The notes under the pieces: generated by a model
What the model saw: only the letters and a program-made list of their open reading frames with translations
Told to the model about the DNA's origin: nothing
Database searches by the model: none
Source of the DNA: Rubrivivax sp. A210
GTDB lineage: Bacteria; Pseudomonadota; Gammaproteobacteria; Burkholderiales; Burkholderiaceae_C
Direction: 5' to 3'
DNA: 64,000 bases
Assembly: GCF_904426505.1 (NCBI RefSeq)
Contig: NZ_CAJGBN010000072.1
Span: 124,001-188,000, forward strand
Shown here: piece after piece, positions 40,519 to 48,804 of the stretch
Layout: each line of letters begins with the position of its first letter
Position numbering within the stretch: position 1 is the first letter of the stretch
Made by a program: the position numbers and the translations under genes

Positions 40519-43500
40519 CTACTCGCCGATTTGCGCCGCGCTCAATGTCACATGCACATGATCATTGTGATCATTGCGAAAGATGACCTTTGCATTCGAG
40601 AAGCTTCCGCCAAAGTTCAAGGACTCCACTACCGATCCTGACGTTTCGAAGCGCGTGCGTGAAATAACTCCAGTGCGTATCAGCGCAGAACACCATCCTG
40701 CGGCGACTCCGCTTATCGGTGTGCCGCTGCAATAGATGATCTGCGCCACACTGTCGAGTTCCGCCAGTGCGGCAAGTCCATTCCGAGTGGCCGTGACCCA
40801 AGCCGCGACGCGGTTGTACGCCTGGATGGCCGCCTGTGGCGCCGGACTGGAGAGCAACCCGAATGCGCCAATTACATTGGTTTGCAACGCAAGGAAGTTC
40901 TGACCTCCGCTGCCGGCACCGGGAAAACGGTAGAAGTGAAAAGTATCGACGTCGGTGCCCCGACCGTGCGTATGGTGCCGGATATTGCGTCCGTGTTCGC
41001 CCGATATGTCATCGATTTCACGTATCAGTCCGGAGTTGGTCAGCAACCAACCATAAGTGCCGCGAGCGACCCAGTCGTCACCGCCCGCGTCGCGGCGGCC
41101 GTAGCGCGCGATGCCGTCAGGCATGCGCCACAGCGCTCTCTTGACGCCGACACTTTTTTCGTCCCGCAGATCGCCACCTTCGGCGGTGGTTGCTGTGACC
41201 ATGAAGCGGTAGACGATATCGCGTGCAGGCGGGGGTTGGCTGGCCACAATGGATGCTGACATCTCATGCGTGACGCGCACTCGAAGTATGGCGCTGGTAT
41301 CGTCCAGAGATATGACCTGCACCTCGGCAGAGCCTGGCGTCGCGTCCTGAAGCACGGTTTGCAATACCTCACCTGAACCGCTGCGCAGTTCCACACTCAA
41401 GTTTCTCAGTACCGACCTCGATGGTTTACTCACATCGATGTCGAAGGTGCGCTGAAGCAAGTTGCTCGCTGAGGGGCGAGGAATACTGTAGTAATTGCCA
41501 TCGTTGGCGGCGCCCGGAATCGTGTCGGAACTGACGGCGCCAATCAACAAGGTCGCCGTCGATTCCAGCGTTGCCAATACCTCCGTCGCCAATCGGTCGT
41601 CACCGACGTTGACGCTGGTGGCGTACAGTAGCAGCGCGGTGTCGCTGGCAGCTGCCAGTGCCTCGACATCGATCTCGTGCTTGATCTCGTCCGTGGCTCC
41701 GTCGCCGCGCCATACCGGCTCTGTGGTCAACTGCGAATTGATTTGCCGCCTGATATCGAACAATAGCTCACCATCGGGCGCATGCACCGAGATGCCCCAC
41801 ACGTCATCGAATATGCTGTCTTGCAATACGAAGGTCGGATACTCATTCGTGAAGACAGAGTACCTCAGGGTCACCTTCTTCGTGCCCTGCCTGACTGGAA
41901 GTCGAGCAGCACCCTGCGCGATGACGTTACGCGCGGCACCCTCCGCCGCAACGGTGGCGCTGGTGGCATCGATCAAGGCCGTTGCTGGGGCCCGCAGCCG
42001 GGCAGGCTGCGCGGCTCGTGCAATGGCGGACCTGCGCGCAGCGAGCTGTTCCGAGGACAAGGTGGCGTGCTCGGCAGTTCGGCCGGTATCGATTCCCATC
42101 GCATTGATCGGGAGGGGCTGCATCGAAAGCGGCGGCACGTTGGCCAGGATGTCGGCTGGCCCGCGCAGCGTCAGGCGCACCATGGTGTCGCGAGTGATCG
42201 CAGCGCTGCCTGAGGCCACATACATCGTGGTGCCAGCGGATAGGCCGCCGCTGAAGCTGAGGTTGCCAGCGGGGACGTCGGGAAGCGCGATGAAGCCATT
42301 GGCGTCGGATTGGGTGACAAAGCGGACGTCGCTGTTGAGTACCGCGGCGGTGATGCGTACCCCCGCCAGTGGCAGGGCTTGGTTCGACGGCGGCGCGACC
42401 AACTGCACGCGTACCCGGTAGGCGGCCAGGTAGAAGGACGTGGAAGCGACATGGACGGCGCCAGCCAGGTCGGAGCCGCCCACCTCCAGTCTCAGCCGGC
42501 CCAGCTTGCCGGCCAGTGCCTGGATGAAGTCAGCACCGTTGGCTGCTGCACTGCCGTCGGCTTGCAGCGTGAACAGTTGGCCAAGGTTGCTGTAGTTGCC
42601 GCGAACGTCGACAAGGCTGACGTTGTCCAGGCTCACGAGCTTCACGGCTTTCTCATCCTTGAAGAAACGCAGCGTGACAGCGGCACTGCCGCGTGGCAGC
42701 ACACGCTGCCGGACCTGCTCGATTCTCACCAAACTGCCGACACCTATTTCCTTGCCCTCGTCGACCACAATCTTCACCGGCGTACTCGACCCGGCGACGG
42801 TGGGTGGAAGCAGGCTGCTGCCGCCCTCATTGGGCGGACGCGTGACGGCAATGGTCCGGCTATCAGTGGGTGCCTGGATCGACAACTTCCCGGCGCCGTC
42901 AGTGATGCCTCGCACGACGCCGTCGACGCTGACTTCCCAGCCCGCCCCGACGGGCGTCTCGCCCGGGCCTGCGACTCCAGCCGGGTAGACCGCACTGACC
43001 ACGATCTGCGCCGAATTGGCATCTGCGAGCCTGCGCCCATGCACGCCGAACACGGTTGTGCCCACGCTCTTTCCATAGGTGAGCAGTCGCACGACGGTGG
43101 ACACCGATGCGCCCGGCGCCAGCGTGCCGGCCGGTAGCGGCAATGCGACGTAATCTGCACCTCCTGTCGTGCGGCCGTCGCTGTTGTACAGCGCGATCTG
43201 AGCCGGCGTGGCGGACTCCAAGGCCAACGCCAGCGGGCCGAGAAAGGTGTCGGTCGAGCAGTTGGTGACGGTGACCTGGGCGTCGAACGTACCGGTCGTG
43301 CGGTTGGGCACCAAACCACCACGTACCACCTGGACAGCGCTCGTCAGATTCTCGGCCTGGGCGCCTGCGGCCAACAGGATTCCGGCCATCAGCGCCGCGA
43401 CACCTCGGCGGCCCAAGCGCAAACGCGCTAACCCCAGCACCAGCAGTGAAGCCAATGCCAGGTTCCATGCGCTTGGTTCAGGCACGGCAGCCATCTCTGT

Positions 43501-44313
43501 CGGCGTTGCGCTCCAGGATACGCCCTCGTCGGCTGTCGCATGGTAGACCGTCAAGTGCCCGCCGTTGGTGCCGTCCACGACCAGCAGCAACAAGGCATTG
43601 TTGCCGGTGGGGTCGTCGGTTTCCAACTGCGGTTGCCCTTCAGTGCCAAGCAACAAGATCGAGAAGCTGTCTCCGAACTCTTCCGCCTCTGGGGTCAGCG
43701 AGGTCGCATCGAAAACGAAGCTCAGGTTGTCCGTTCCGACGAACTCGACCAGCATCTCGCTGAATGGACTGGTGTCGCGCAGCACGAGGCCGGAGGCGAG
43801 ATCGCCATCAACCGAACCGGCTCGTCGGCCTGCGCGCAGTGTCCCGTCGCTCGTGAAGTCACCCAGGACGATCTGATTGGCAGCAAGGCCACCGTTGATA
43901 AGGTCCAGTGCGAGGGCGCCCGACATCCCCGTGGCAAGCAGGCCGCTGGCCCGGAATCTCAGCGATCCGGCCTGCGCGGCACCAATCAGCATGCAGCAGA
44001 AGACCAGAATTCCGAGCCGGCGTATCCACGCGAAGGCAGGTTCACTACCCTGGCTGGTTTGGCGCGTTCGGTTCTCCTTCGGTGGACTCCATTCTTCACC
44101 TGGTGAACAGGTGGGTGTCTGCGACCGCATGACTCCTGCCGGAGTCTGCCGTACGGCTACCTGTCGCCACGTTCGAGCCAGGGCGCGTGGGTCATTGGCA
44201 ATGGCAGGCAGTGCTTTGCTCCGGCCACACGCGCATCGAACTGCTGCTGCCCATCGACGGCTGCGCTTCTCTCCAGTACCGAATCTCAGGCCCATGAGCT
44301 TTTCCCTTCGCAT
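40519..44313 (-). CDS. Chimeric secreted protein: internal PEP-CTERM signal, second signal peptide, putative C-terminal LAS/M74-like peptidase
   Basis: 1264 codons with no stop. Numbering from 44313: signal peptide 1 at about 95-115 (WIRRLGILVFCCMLIGAAQA), then a small beta-rich domain (LDLINGGLAANQIVLGDFTSDG) like known PEP-CTERM proteins. The PEP-CTERM signal VPEP (277-280), hydrophobic run and RLRLGRR (297-303) would normally end such a protein. Instead a second signal-peptide-like stretch follows (GRRGVAALMAGILLAAGAQA, to 320), then about 800 residues of Ig- and carboxypeptidase-regulatory-like beta domains. The end has H1116-x6-D1123 (HGRGTDVD) and HVH at 1252-1254 (NDHVHVTL), resembling zinc ligands of MepA/M15-M74 peptidases. 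Start uncertain: 44295 has AAGGGA, 44130 is nearer signal 1. Internal TTG codons at 43422 and 43416 could start a separate secreted protein. Confidence 0.8.
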   Translation of the reverse strand: MRREKLMGLRFGTGEKRSRRWAAAVRCACGRSKALPAIANDPRALARTWRQVAVRQTPAGVMRSQTPTCSPGEEWSPPKENRTRQTSQGSEPAFAWIRRLGILVFCCMLIGAAQAGSLRFRASGLLATGMSGALALDLINGGLAANQIVLGDFTSDGTLRAGRRAGSVDGDLASGLVLRDTSPFSEMLVEFVGTDNLSFVFDATSLTPEAEEFGDSFSILLLGTEGQPQLETDDPTGNNALLLLVVDGTNGGHLTVYHATADEGVSWSATPTEMAAVPEPSAWNLALASLLVLGLARLRLGRRGVAALMAGILLAAGAQAENLTSAVQVVRGGLVPNRTTGTFDAQVTVTNCSTDTFLGPLALALESATPAQIALYNSDGRTTGGADYVALPLPAGTLAPGASVSTVVRLLTYGKSVGTTVFGVHGRRLADANSAQIVVSAVYPAGVAGPGETPVGAGWEVSVDGVVRGITDGAGKLSIQAPTDSRTIAVTRPPNEGGSSLLPPTVAGSSTPVKIVVDEGKEIGVGSLVRIEQVRQRVLPRGSAAVTLRFFKDEKAVKLVSLDNVSLVDVRGNYSNLGQLFTLQADGSAAANGADFIQALAGKLGRLRLEVGGSDLAGAVHVASTSFYLAAYRVRVQLVAPPSNQALPLAGVRITAAVLNSDVRFVTQSDANGFIALPDVPAGNLSFSGGLSAGTTMYVASGSAAITRDTMVRLTLRGPADILANVPPLSMQPLPINAMGIDTGRTAEHATLSSEQLAARRSAIARAAQPARLRAPATALIDATSATVAAEGAARNVIAQGAARLPVRQGTKKVTLRYSVFTNEYPTFVLQDSIFDDVWGISVHAPDGELLFDIRRQINSQLTTEPVWRGDGATDEIKHEIDVEALAAASDTALLLYATSVNVGDDRLATEVLATLESTATLLIGAVSSDTIPGAANDGNYYSIPRPSASNLLQRTFDIDVSKPSRSVLRNLSVELRSGSGEVLQTVLQDATPGSAEVQVISLDDTSAILRVRVTHEMSASIVASQPPPARDIVYRFMVTATTAEGGDLRDEKSVGVKRALWRMPDGIARYGRRDAGGDDWVARGTYGWLLTNSGLIREIDDISGEHGRNIRHHTHGRGTDVDTFHFYRFPGAGSGGQNFLALQTNVIGAFGLLSSPAPQAAIQAYNRVAAWVTATRNGLAALAELDSVAQIIYCSGTPISGVAAGWCSALIRTGVISRTRFETSGSVVESLNFGGSFSNAKVIFRNDHNDHVHVTLSAAQIGE
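43405..43485 (-). other. Internal PEP-CTERM sorting signal
   Basis: Codons for VPEP, a 15-residue hydrophobic stretch (NLALASLLVLGLA) and the basic end RLRLGRR. In PEP-CTERM proteins this tripartite signal is C-terminal and is cut by exosortase A; here about 960 further codons follow in frame. Confidence 0.85.
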
Positions 44314-44358
44314 CTGTCGAAGGCTTGAAATTCTGAAACTCGAATCGCAGCGCGCAAG

Positions 44359-44374
44359 CTGTCAGGACTGACAG
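44359..44374. promoter_or_regulatory. LuxR-box-like palindrome
   Basis: CTGTCAG-GA-CTGACAG, a perfect 7-base dyad within 44357-44376, which fits the LuxR-family consensus NNCT-N12-AGNN. It lies 46 bases upstream of the first possible start of the chimeric PEP-CTERM gene (minus strand). TTGCGC, directly adjoining it on that strand, and CAGAAT 16 bases on could be -35/-10 elements, an arrangement typical of LuxR-activated promoters. pyk starts 180 bases away on the other side. Confidence 0.5.
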
Positions 44375-44513
44375 TTGCCGGCCTTCGCCGATCTTCGCTA
44401 ACCTGGAGGGTTTGCCTGTGCAAAAGGCCCTTCTACAGTGCGTGCCGAAGCTGCTGGCAACCGCCTGCGCCGCGCCACTTCCCCGTAACGCAGCCGTAAC
44501 CCGCGCCGCCCTG

Positions 44514-44528
44514 CGGCGCCGATAATCG
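44514..44528 (+). promoter_or_regulatory. Possible -10 region of pyk
   Basis: GATAAT about 30 bases before the pyk ATG in the sequence CGCCGATAATCGCGG, with CGAGGAG just before the start codon as ribosome-binding site. The -35 is weak. Confidence 0.4.
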
Positions 44529-44554
44529 CGGCCCTACAACGAGGAGACTCCGTC

Positions 44555-45985
44555 ATGACCCGTGCCACCAAGATCGTCGCCACCCTGGGCCCGGCGTCGA
44601 GCGACCCCGAGGTGCTCGAGCGCCTGCTGCGGGCCGGGGTTGACGTGGTGAGGCTGAACTTCAGCCATGGCAAGGCGCAGGACCACATCGACCGCGCGAA
44701 CATGGTGCGTGCCATCGCCGCCCGCGTGGGCAAGCCGGTGGCGCTGATGGCCGATCTGCAAGGCCCCAAGATCCGCGTCGGCAAGTTCGCCGAAGGCAAG
44801 GTGATGCTCGAACCGGGCGCGGCCTTCGTGCTCGACGCCCAGCGCAGCGAGCCGGGCGACGTGCATTGCGTCGGCCTCGACTACAAGGAACTGCCGCGCG
44901 ACGTGCGCCCCGGCGACACCTTGCTGCTCAACGACGGTCTCATCAAGCTGACGGTGGAGGCGGTGCGCGGCGAAGAGGTACATACGCGCGTGGTGCTGGG
45001 CGGCGAGCTGTCCAACAACAAGGGCATCAACAAGGCCGGCGGCGGCCTCACGGCGCCGGCGCTCACCGCCAAGGACATGGAGGACATCAAGACCGCCGTG
45101 GCCTTTCAGTGCGAGTACCTGGCTGTGAGCTTTCCCAAGAACGCCACCGACATGGAGATGGCGCGCCAGCTTGCCAACGTGGCCGGCGAGGCCACGCGCC
45201 ACAAGCCGGCGATGATCGCCAAGATCGAGCGCAGCGAGGCGATTCCGCTGCTCGAATCCATCCTGCGCGCCAGCGACGGCATCATGGTGGCGCGCGGCGA
45301 CCTCGCGGTCGAGGTCGGCAATGCGGCCGTGCCGGCGCTGCAAAAACGCATGATCCGCATGGCGCGCGAGATGGACAAGGTGGTCATCACCGCCACGCAG
45401 ATGATGGAAAGCATGATCCTGGCGCCGGTGCCCACGCGCGCCGAGGTCAGCGATGTGGCCAATGCCGTGCTCGACGGCACCGACGCCGTGATGCTCAGCG
45501 CCGAGACGGCGGCCGGCAAGTACCCGATAGAGACGGTGGAGCAGATGGCGCAGATCGCGCTCGAGGCCGAGCGCGCCGAAGATGTGTCCATCGAGACCGA
45601 CTTCACCAACAAGAAGTTCGGCCGCATCGACCAGAGCATCGCGATGGGCGCGCTCTTTACCGCCCACCACCTGGGCTGCAAGGCCATCATCGCGCTCACC
45701 GAATCGGGCTCGACCGCGCTGTGGATGAGCCGCCACAACATCAAGGTGCCGATCTACGGCCTCACGACGCAGCAGAACTCCGAGCGCCGCATGACGCTGT
45801 ACCGCAACGTGCGCCCGCTGCTGATGCCCAAGCTGACCGACCGCGACGCCGCGCTGGCGATGGCCGAGTCGCTGCTGGTCGAGCGCGGCGTGCTGCGCCC
45901 CGGCGACACCTATGCCATCACCTGCGGCGAGCCCATGGGCTATCCGGGCGGCACCAATATGCTGAAGGTCTGCCAGGTGAGGTAG
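44555..45985 (+). CDS. pyk: Pyruvate kinase
   Basis: 476 residues. TKIVATLGPASSDPEVLERLL starts the barrel; VVRLNFSHGKAQDH, MVARGDLAVEVG and ITATQMMESMILAPVPTRAE are the active-site and K+/Mg2+ motifs. The enzyme makes pyruvate and ATP from phosphoenolpyruvate, the last step of glycolysis. Complete, with a terminator 20 bases downstream. It is separated from pgk and fba by genes not usually found in this block. Confidence 0.98.
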   Translation: MTRATKIVATLGPASSDPEVLERLLRAGVDVVRLNFSHGKAQDHIDRANMVRAIAARVGKPVALMADLQGPKIRVGKFAEGKVMLEPGAAFVLDAQRSEPGDVHCVGLDYKELPRDVRPGDTLLLNDGLIKLTVEAVRGEEVHTRVVLGGELSNNKGINKAGGGLTAPALTAKDMEDIKTAVAFQCEYLAVSFPKNATDMEMARQLANVAGEATRHKPAMIAKIERSEAIPLLESILRASDGIMVARGDLAVEVGNAAVPALQKRMIRMAREMDKVVITATQMMESMILAPVPTRAEVSDVANAVLDGTDAVMLSAETAAGKYPIETVEQMAQIALEAERAEDVSIETDFTNKKFGRIDQSIAMGALFTAHHLGCKAIIALTESGSTALWMSRHNIKVPIYGLTTQQNSERRMTLYRNVRPLLMPKLTDRDAALAMAESLLVERGVLRPGDTYAITCGEPMGYPGGTNMLKVCQVR

Positions 45986-46005
45986 CCTTCGGCGCCTCGG
46001 ATGAT

Positions 46006-46029
46006 CGGGTCCGGGGCGGGCCCGTTTTT
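46006..46029 (+). terminator. Intrinsic terminator of pyk
   Basis: Stem CGGGTCC (46006-46012) with GGGCCCG (46018-46024), one G-U pair, loop GGGGC, followed by TTTTT (46025-46029). It starts 20 bases after the pyk stop codon. Confidence 0.8.
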
Positions 46030-46344
46030 GCCAGAGGCCGCAGGCAGGGGGCGGCGCCAGAATCGGTTCGATACTGTCCACCGCGCGCCCGGCGTGTCAA
46101 GCGTGCGATAGTTTGCACTCCGTCGTGCCGAAGTGGCCGTGAAGCGTCCGTCGCTGGGCCTGACGGCTTTCGGGCCTGACAATGGGACGGGCTGATCGCG
46201 TCAGCTCCGCCGCGCAATCGCCTTGCGGGCGTCCGTCGGCACAAAATAGAACCAGCATGCGGCGAACCAAGGAATCTGGACGGATGCAAGAACTTTCGGG
46301 TCGGATGGCGCAATTTTCCGGCGCCTCCTGATTCGGCGCGGGCC
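46030..46344. other. Intergenic region before the ATP-grasp gene
   Basis: 315 bases without a convincing gene. It contains a 9-base direct repeat GGGCCTGAC (46156-46164 and 46172-46180, 16-base period), which could be a pair of regulator sites. GATACT (46070) and GATAGT (46107) are weak -10 candidates. Composition is slightly less GC-rich than the flanks. Confidence 0.4.
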
Positions 46345-47529
46345 ATGGGCGAAGTCGTTGCTGCCGCGCTTGTCCTTGGGCTCGACGTCCATGGATTGGC
46401 GGTCGCCCGCGCGCTCGCCGATGCCGGCGTCGCCACCTATGCGCTGGACGCGAACCCCAAGATCCCGGGTGCTGCCACCAACCGCGTGCGGCAGATATTC
46501 CGCGTTGCCGAGCTTTCAGGCGAGGGGCTGATCGCGTCGCTGGTCGAATTGCGAGCGCGCCTGCCGCAGGACCGCGAGATCGTGCTGATGCCGATCAACG
46601 ACCGCCAGGTCGAGACCATCGCCCGCCATCTTGACCGCCTGGTGGCGCTTTACCGCATTTCCTGGGCTGATCGCGCCGAGACCATCGTCAAGCTGCAGCG
46701 CAAGGATCTCCTGGAGCGCTTGAGCCTGGATCGCGGGCTGGCCTATCCGCGCTCGCAGATCGTGGGCGCCGACACGCCTGCCGACTTCGCGGCCGGTTTC
46801 CGTTTCCCCGTCATCCTCAAGCCGGTGCGCCCGCTGTCGCGCTTCAAGACGCTGCTGGCCGCGGACCGGCAGGCGCTGGAGGGCTTGCTTCGCGAATGCG
46901 CCGCCGATCTCCCGGTTCTGTGCCAGGAGTACATCGAGGGTGACGACACCGCCATCTACTTCGGCGTGTTGATGCTTGATCGCGGCCGTGTGCTGCACGG
47001 CATGACCGGGCGCAAGCTCAAGTCCTTTCCGCTGGCGCGCGGCCAGGCCACGGTGTGCGAGACGGTGGACGAGCCTGAGGTGCTGCGGCTGACCGAGCAG
47101 TTCTTCGACGGCATGGGTCTGTCCGGGCCGGTTTCGCTGGAAACCAAGCGCGACACGCGGGGACGGCACTGGACGATAGAGCCGACCATAGGGCGAACGG
47201 ACTTCTGGGTCGACGTCTGCATCCGTGCCGGCTTCAACCTGCCGCTGATGGAGTACGAACTGGCCGCGGGCCTGCCGGTCACGCCGCCGGCGCCCCAGAC
47301 ACCTTGCGTCTGGTACGACACGGAGCGCGACGCACTGGCCTATGCCGAGCTGTGCTGGCGCGAGAAGACCCTGCGGCCGCGCGGCAAGCGGCAGGCCTTC
47401 CCCTATTTCGGCTCCGGCGATTGGCGCCCGGTGCTGCGCGCCACCCTGCAGTCGTGCGGCAGGATCGCGGCCGGCGTCGCCAAGCGCGCCCGCCTGCAAT
47501 CGCTGTTCAGGCCTTCGCCGGCACCATGA
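46345..47529 (+). CDS. ATP-grasp ligase (carboxylate-amine ligase type)
   Basis: 394 residues. The N-terminal pre-grasp region is VVAAALVLGLDVHGLAVARAL. The central grasp domain has FRFPVILKPVRPLSRFKT (ATP lysine), PVLCQEYIEGDDTAIYFGVL and SLETKRDTRGRHWTIEPTIGRTDFW, with acidic and Asn/Thr metal ligands less canonical than in carbamoyl-phosphate synthase. Similar ATP-grasp proteins lie in EPS and capsule clusters and may join an amino acid or amine to a carboxylated sugar. It has no operon partner here: pyk upstream is terminated and the next gene faces it. Substrate unknown. Confidence 0.78.
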   Translation: MGEVVAAALVLGLDVHGLAVARALADAGVATYALDANPKIPGAATNRVRQIFRVAELSGEGLIASLVELRARLPQDREIVLMPINDRQVETIARHLDRLVALYRISWADRAETIVKLQRKDLLERLSLDRGLAYPRSQIVGADTPADFAAGFRFPVILKPVRPLSRFKTLLAADRQALEGLLRECAADLPVLCQEYIEGDDTAIYFGVLMLDRGRVLHGMTGRKLKSFPLARGQATVCETVDEPEVLRLTEQFFDGMGLSGPVSLETKRDTRGRHWTIEPTIGRTDFWVDVCIRAGFNLPLMEYELAAGLPVTPPAPQTPCVWYDTERDALAYAELCWREKTLRPRGKRQAFPYFGSGDWRPVLRATLQSCGRIAAGVAKRARLQSLFRPSPAP

Positions 47530-47589
47530 TCCGCTGAACGGCTGCCCGCGGGCCCCCGAGCCCGGAATTGCGCGCCGCCTGCGCCGCTT

Positions 47590-48600
47590 TCAGGCGCCCA
47601 CGCTGCCCACCATCGCCGCCACCTGCGGCGCCATCCCGGTGGGCCGCAGGTCCAGCCCTGGATGCTGGTTGCGGAAGACGCGGAACAGTTCGTCGGCGAA
47701 GCTGTGGCCGACCTCGGCGATGCCGGTGAAATCGATCTCGGCGCGGCGGAACTGCGGCAGGCGCGCGGCCACGCGCTTGGCGTCGGCGCGCGAAGCCAGC
47801 GTGGCCCCGCCGATCAGCTGCAGCGGCACCACGGTGGTCTCGAAGCCGTAGCCGGCGCCGTCCACGCTGTGGGCGCGCAGCACCGCGTCCAGTGTGCGCG
47901 GTGTGTCGAGCTGCAGCGCCAGGTAGACCGAGGTGCCGTCCTGGGTGGCCGGACGCGCCGCATGCCAGCTGCGGCTGTCCCAGCTGCGGCACTGGAAGGC
48001 GGCTTGGTTGGCGTGGATGTCGAAGACATCGGCCAGCCGCGAGGTGAAATACAGGCCGTGGCCGAGATGAGCTGCGGGCGTGCTCGTGAGCTTGCCCTTG
48101 CTCAGCTCGAACATGGCCAGCAACGGATCGGCGATGGCGAAGTCGCGTCCTATGCGCTCGAAGAGGCCGCAGCCGTCGTCCGAGACCAGCAACTGCAGCT
48201 GCAGTGGCGTCTGCCGCATGGAGATGGTGACACTGCCGCCGCCGCTGTGGTCGATGGCATTGTTCAGCAGCTCGGTGTAGGCGTGCTGGGCCATGCGCTG
48301 CACCGTGGCGGGCAACGCAAAGCAGGGCGCGAAGTCCTGGCGCCAGGGCAGGTCTTCCTGTAGGCCCGCCAGCGCGTAGCGGCGCACCACCTGGCGCAGC
48401 GGCCCTGGCAGCCAGCGCCGGCGGCGGGCCGGGCCCTCGGCCACCAGCCACTGTGCCGCCTGCAGGCGCGCCAGCAAGGCATGAGCATGGCGGCGGCCGA
48501 TGGCAAGCCTCTCCATCAGCTGGGCTGGCAGCGTGTCGCCGTGGTGGACGGCCCCGGCGGTGATCCATTGCGTGAGCGGGGCGAGTTCTATGCGTGCCAT
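47590..48600 (-). CDS. HTH - histidine-kinase-like ATPase - STAS-like (DUF4325) regulator
   Basis: 336 residues. The first about 80 residues look like a winged helix (ERLAIGRRHAHALLARLQAAQWLV). A GHKL ATPase domain has TELLNNAIDHSGGGSVTI (N box) and VSDDGCGLFERI (G1 box), then GHGLYF. The last about 70 residues are STAS-like, DUF4325-type: RRAEIDFTGIAEVGHSFADELFRVF. No His phosphoacceptor domain or sensor was seen. Such proteins are thought to act like anti-sigma-factor kinases fused with their antagonist; targets are unknown. It converges on the ATP-grasp gene and diverges from fba. Confidence 0.8.
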   Translation of the reverse strand: MARIELAPLTQWITAGAVHHGDTLPAQLMERLAIGRRHAHALLARLQAAQWLVAEGPARRRRWLPGPLRQVVRRYALAGLQEDLPWRQDFAPCFALPATVQRMAQHAYTELLNNAIDHSGGGSVTISMRQTPLQLQLLVSDDGCGLFERIGRDFAIADPLLAMFELSKGKLTSTPAAHLGHGLYFTSRLADVFDIHANQAAFQCRSWDSRSWHAARPATQDGTSVYLALQLDTPRTLDAVLRAHSVDGAGYGFETTVVPLQLIGGATLASRADAKRVAARLPQFRRAEIDFTGIAEVGHSFADELFRVFRNQHPGLDLRPTGMAPQVAAMVGSVGA

Positions 48601-48740
48601 GCGCGGCCTCGTCTGCGGCCGAATTCAAGGCGGCCGGGCGCAAAGTGTGGCGAACCGCGGCCGCGCGCCACGGGCGGAAAAGCGGGGCCATCGGCAGCCA
48701 GTTCCGGGCCAGGACGCGGATGCCGGCCTGGGGCGAGGCC

Positions 48741-48746
48741 TAAAAT
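48741..48746 (+). promoter_or_regulatory. -10 element of fba
   Basis: TAAAAT in the context CCTAAAATCGCGCGG, 58 bases before the fba ATG. The context matches the one upstream of yajC. Confidence 0.45.
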
Positions 48747-48804
48747 CGCGCGGCTTTATCCGCCGAACACCCCGCCGACCCCCTCTTACCGCCCGGAGCC
48801 CGCC

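Noticed and set aside
44440..44480. Second sigma-54-like match CTGGCAACCGCCTGC upstream of pyk
   Set aside because: GG to GC spacing is one base short; pyk is better served by the GATAAT element.
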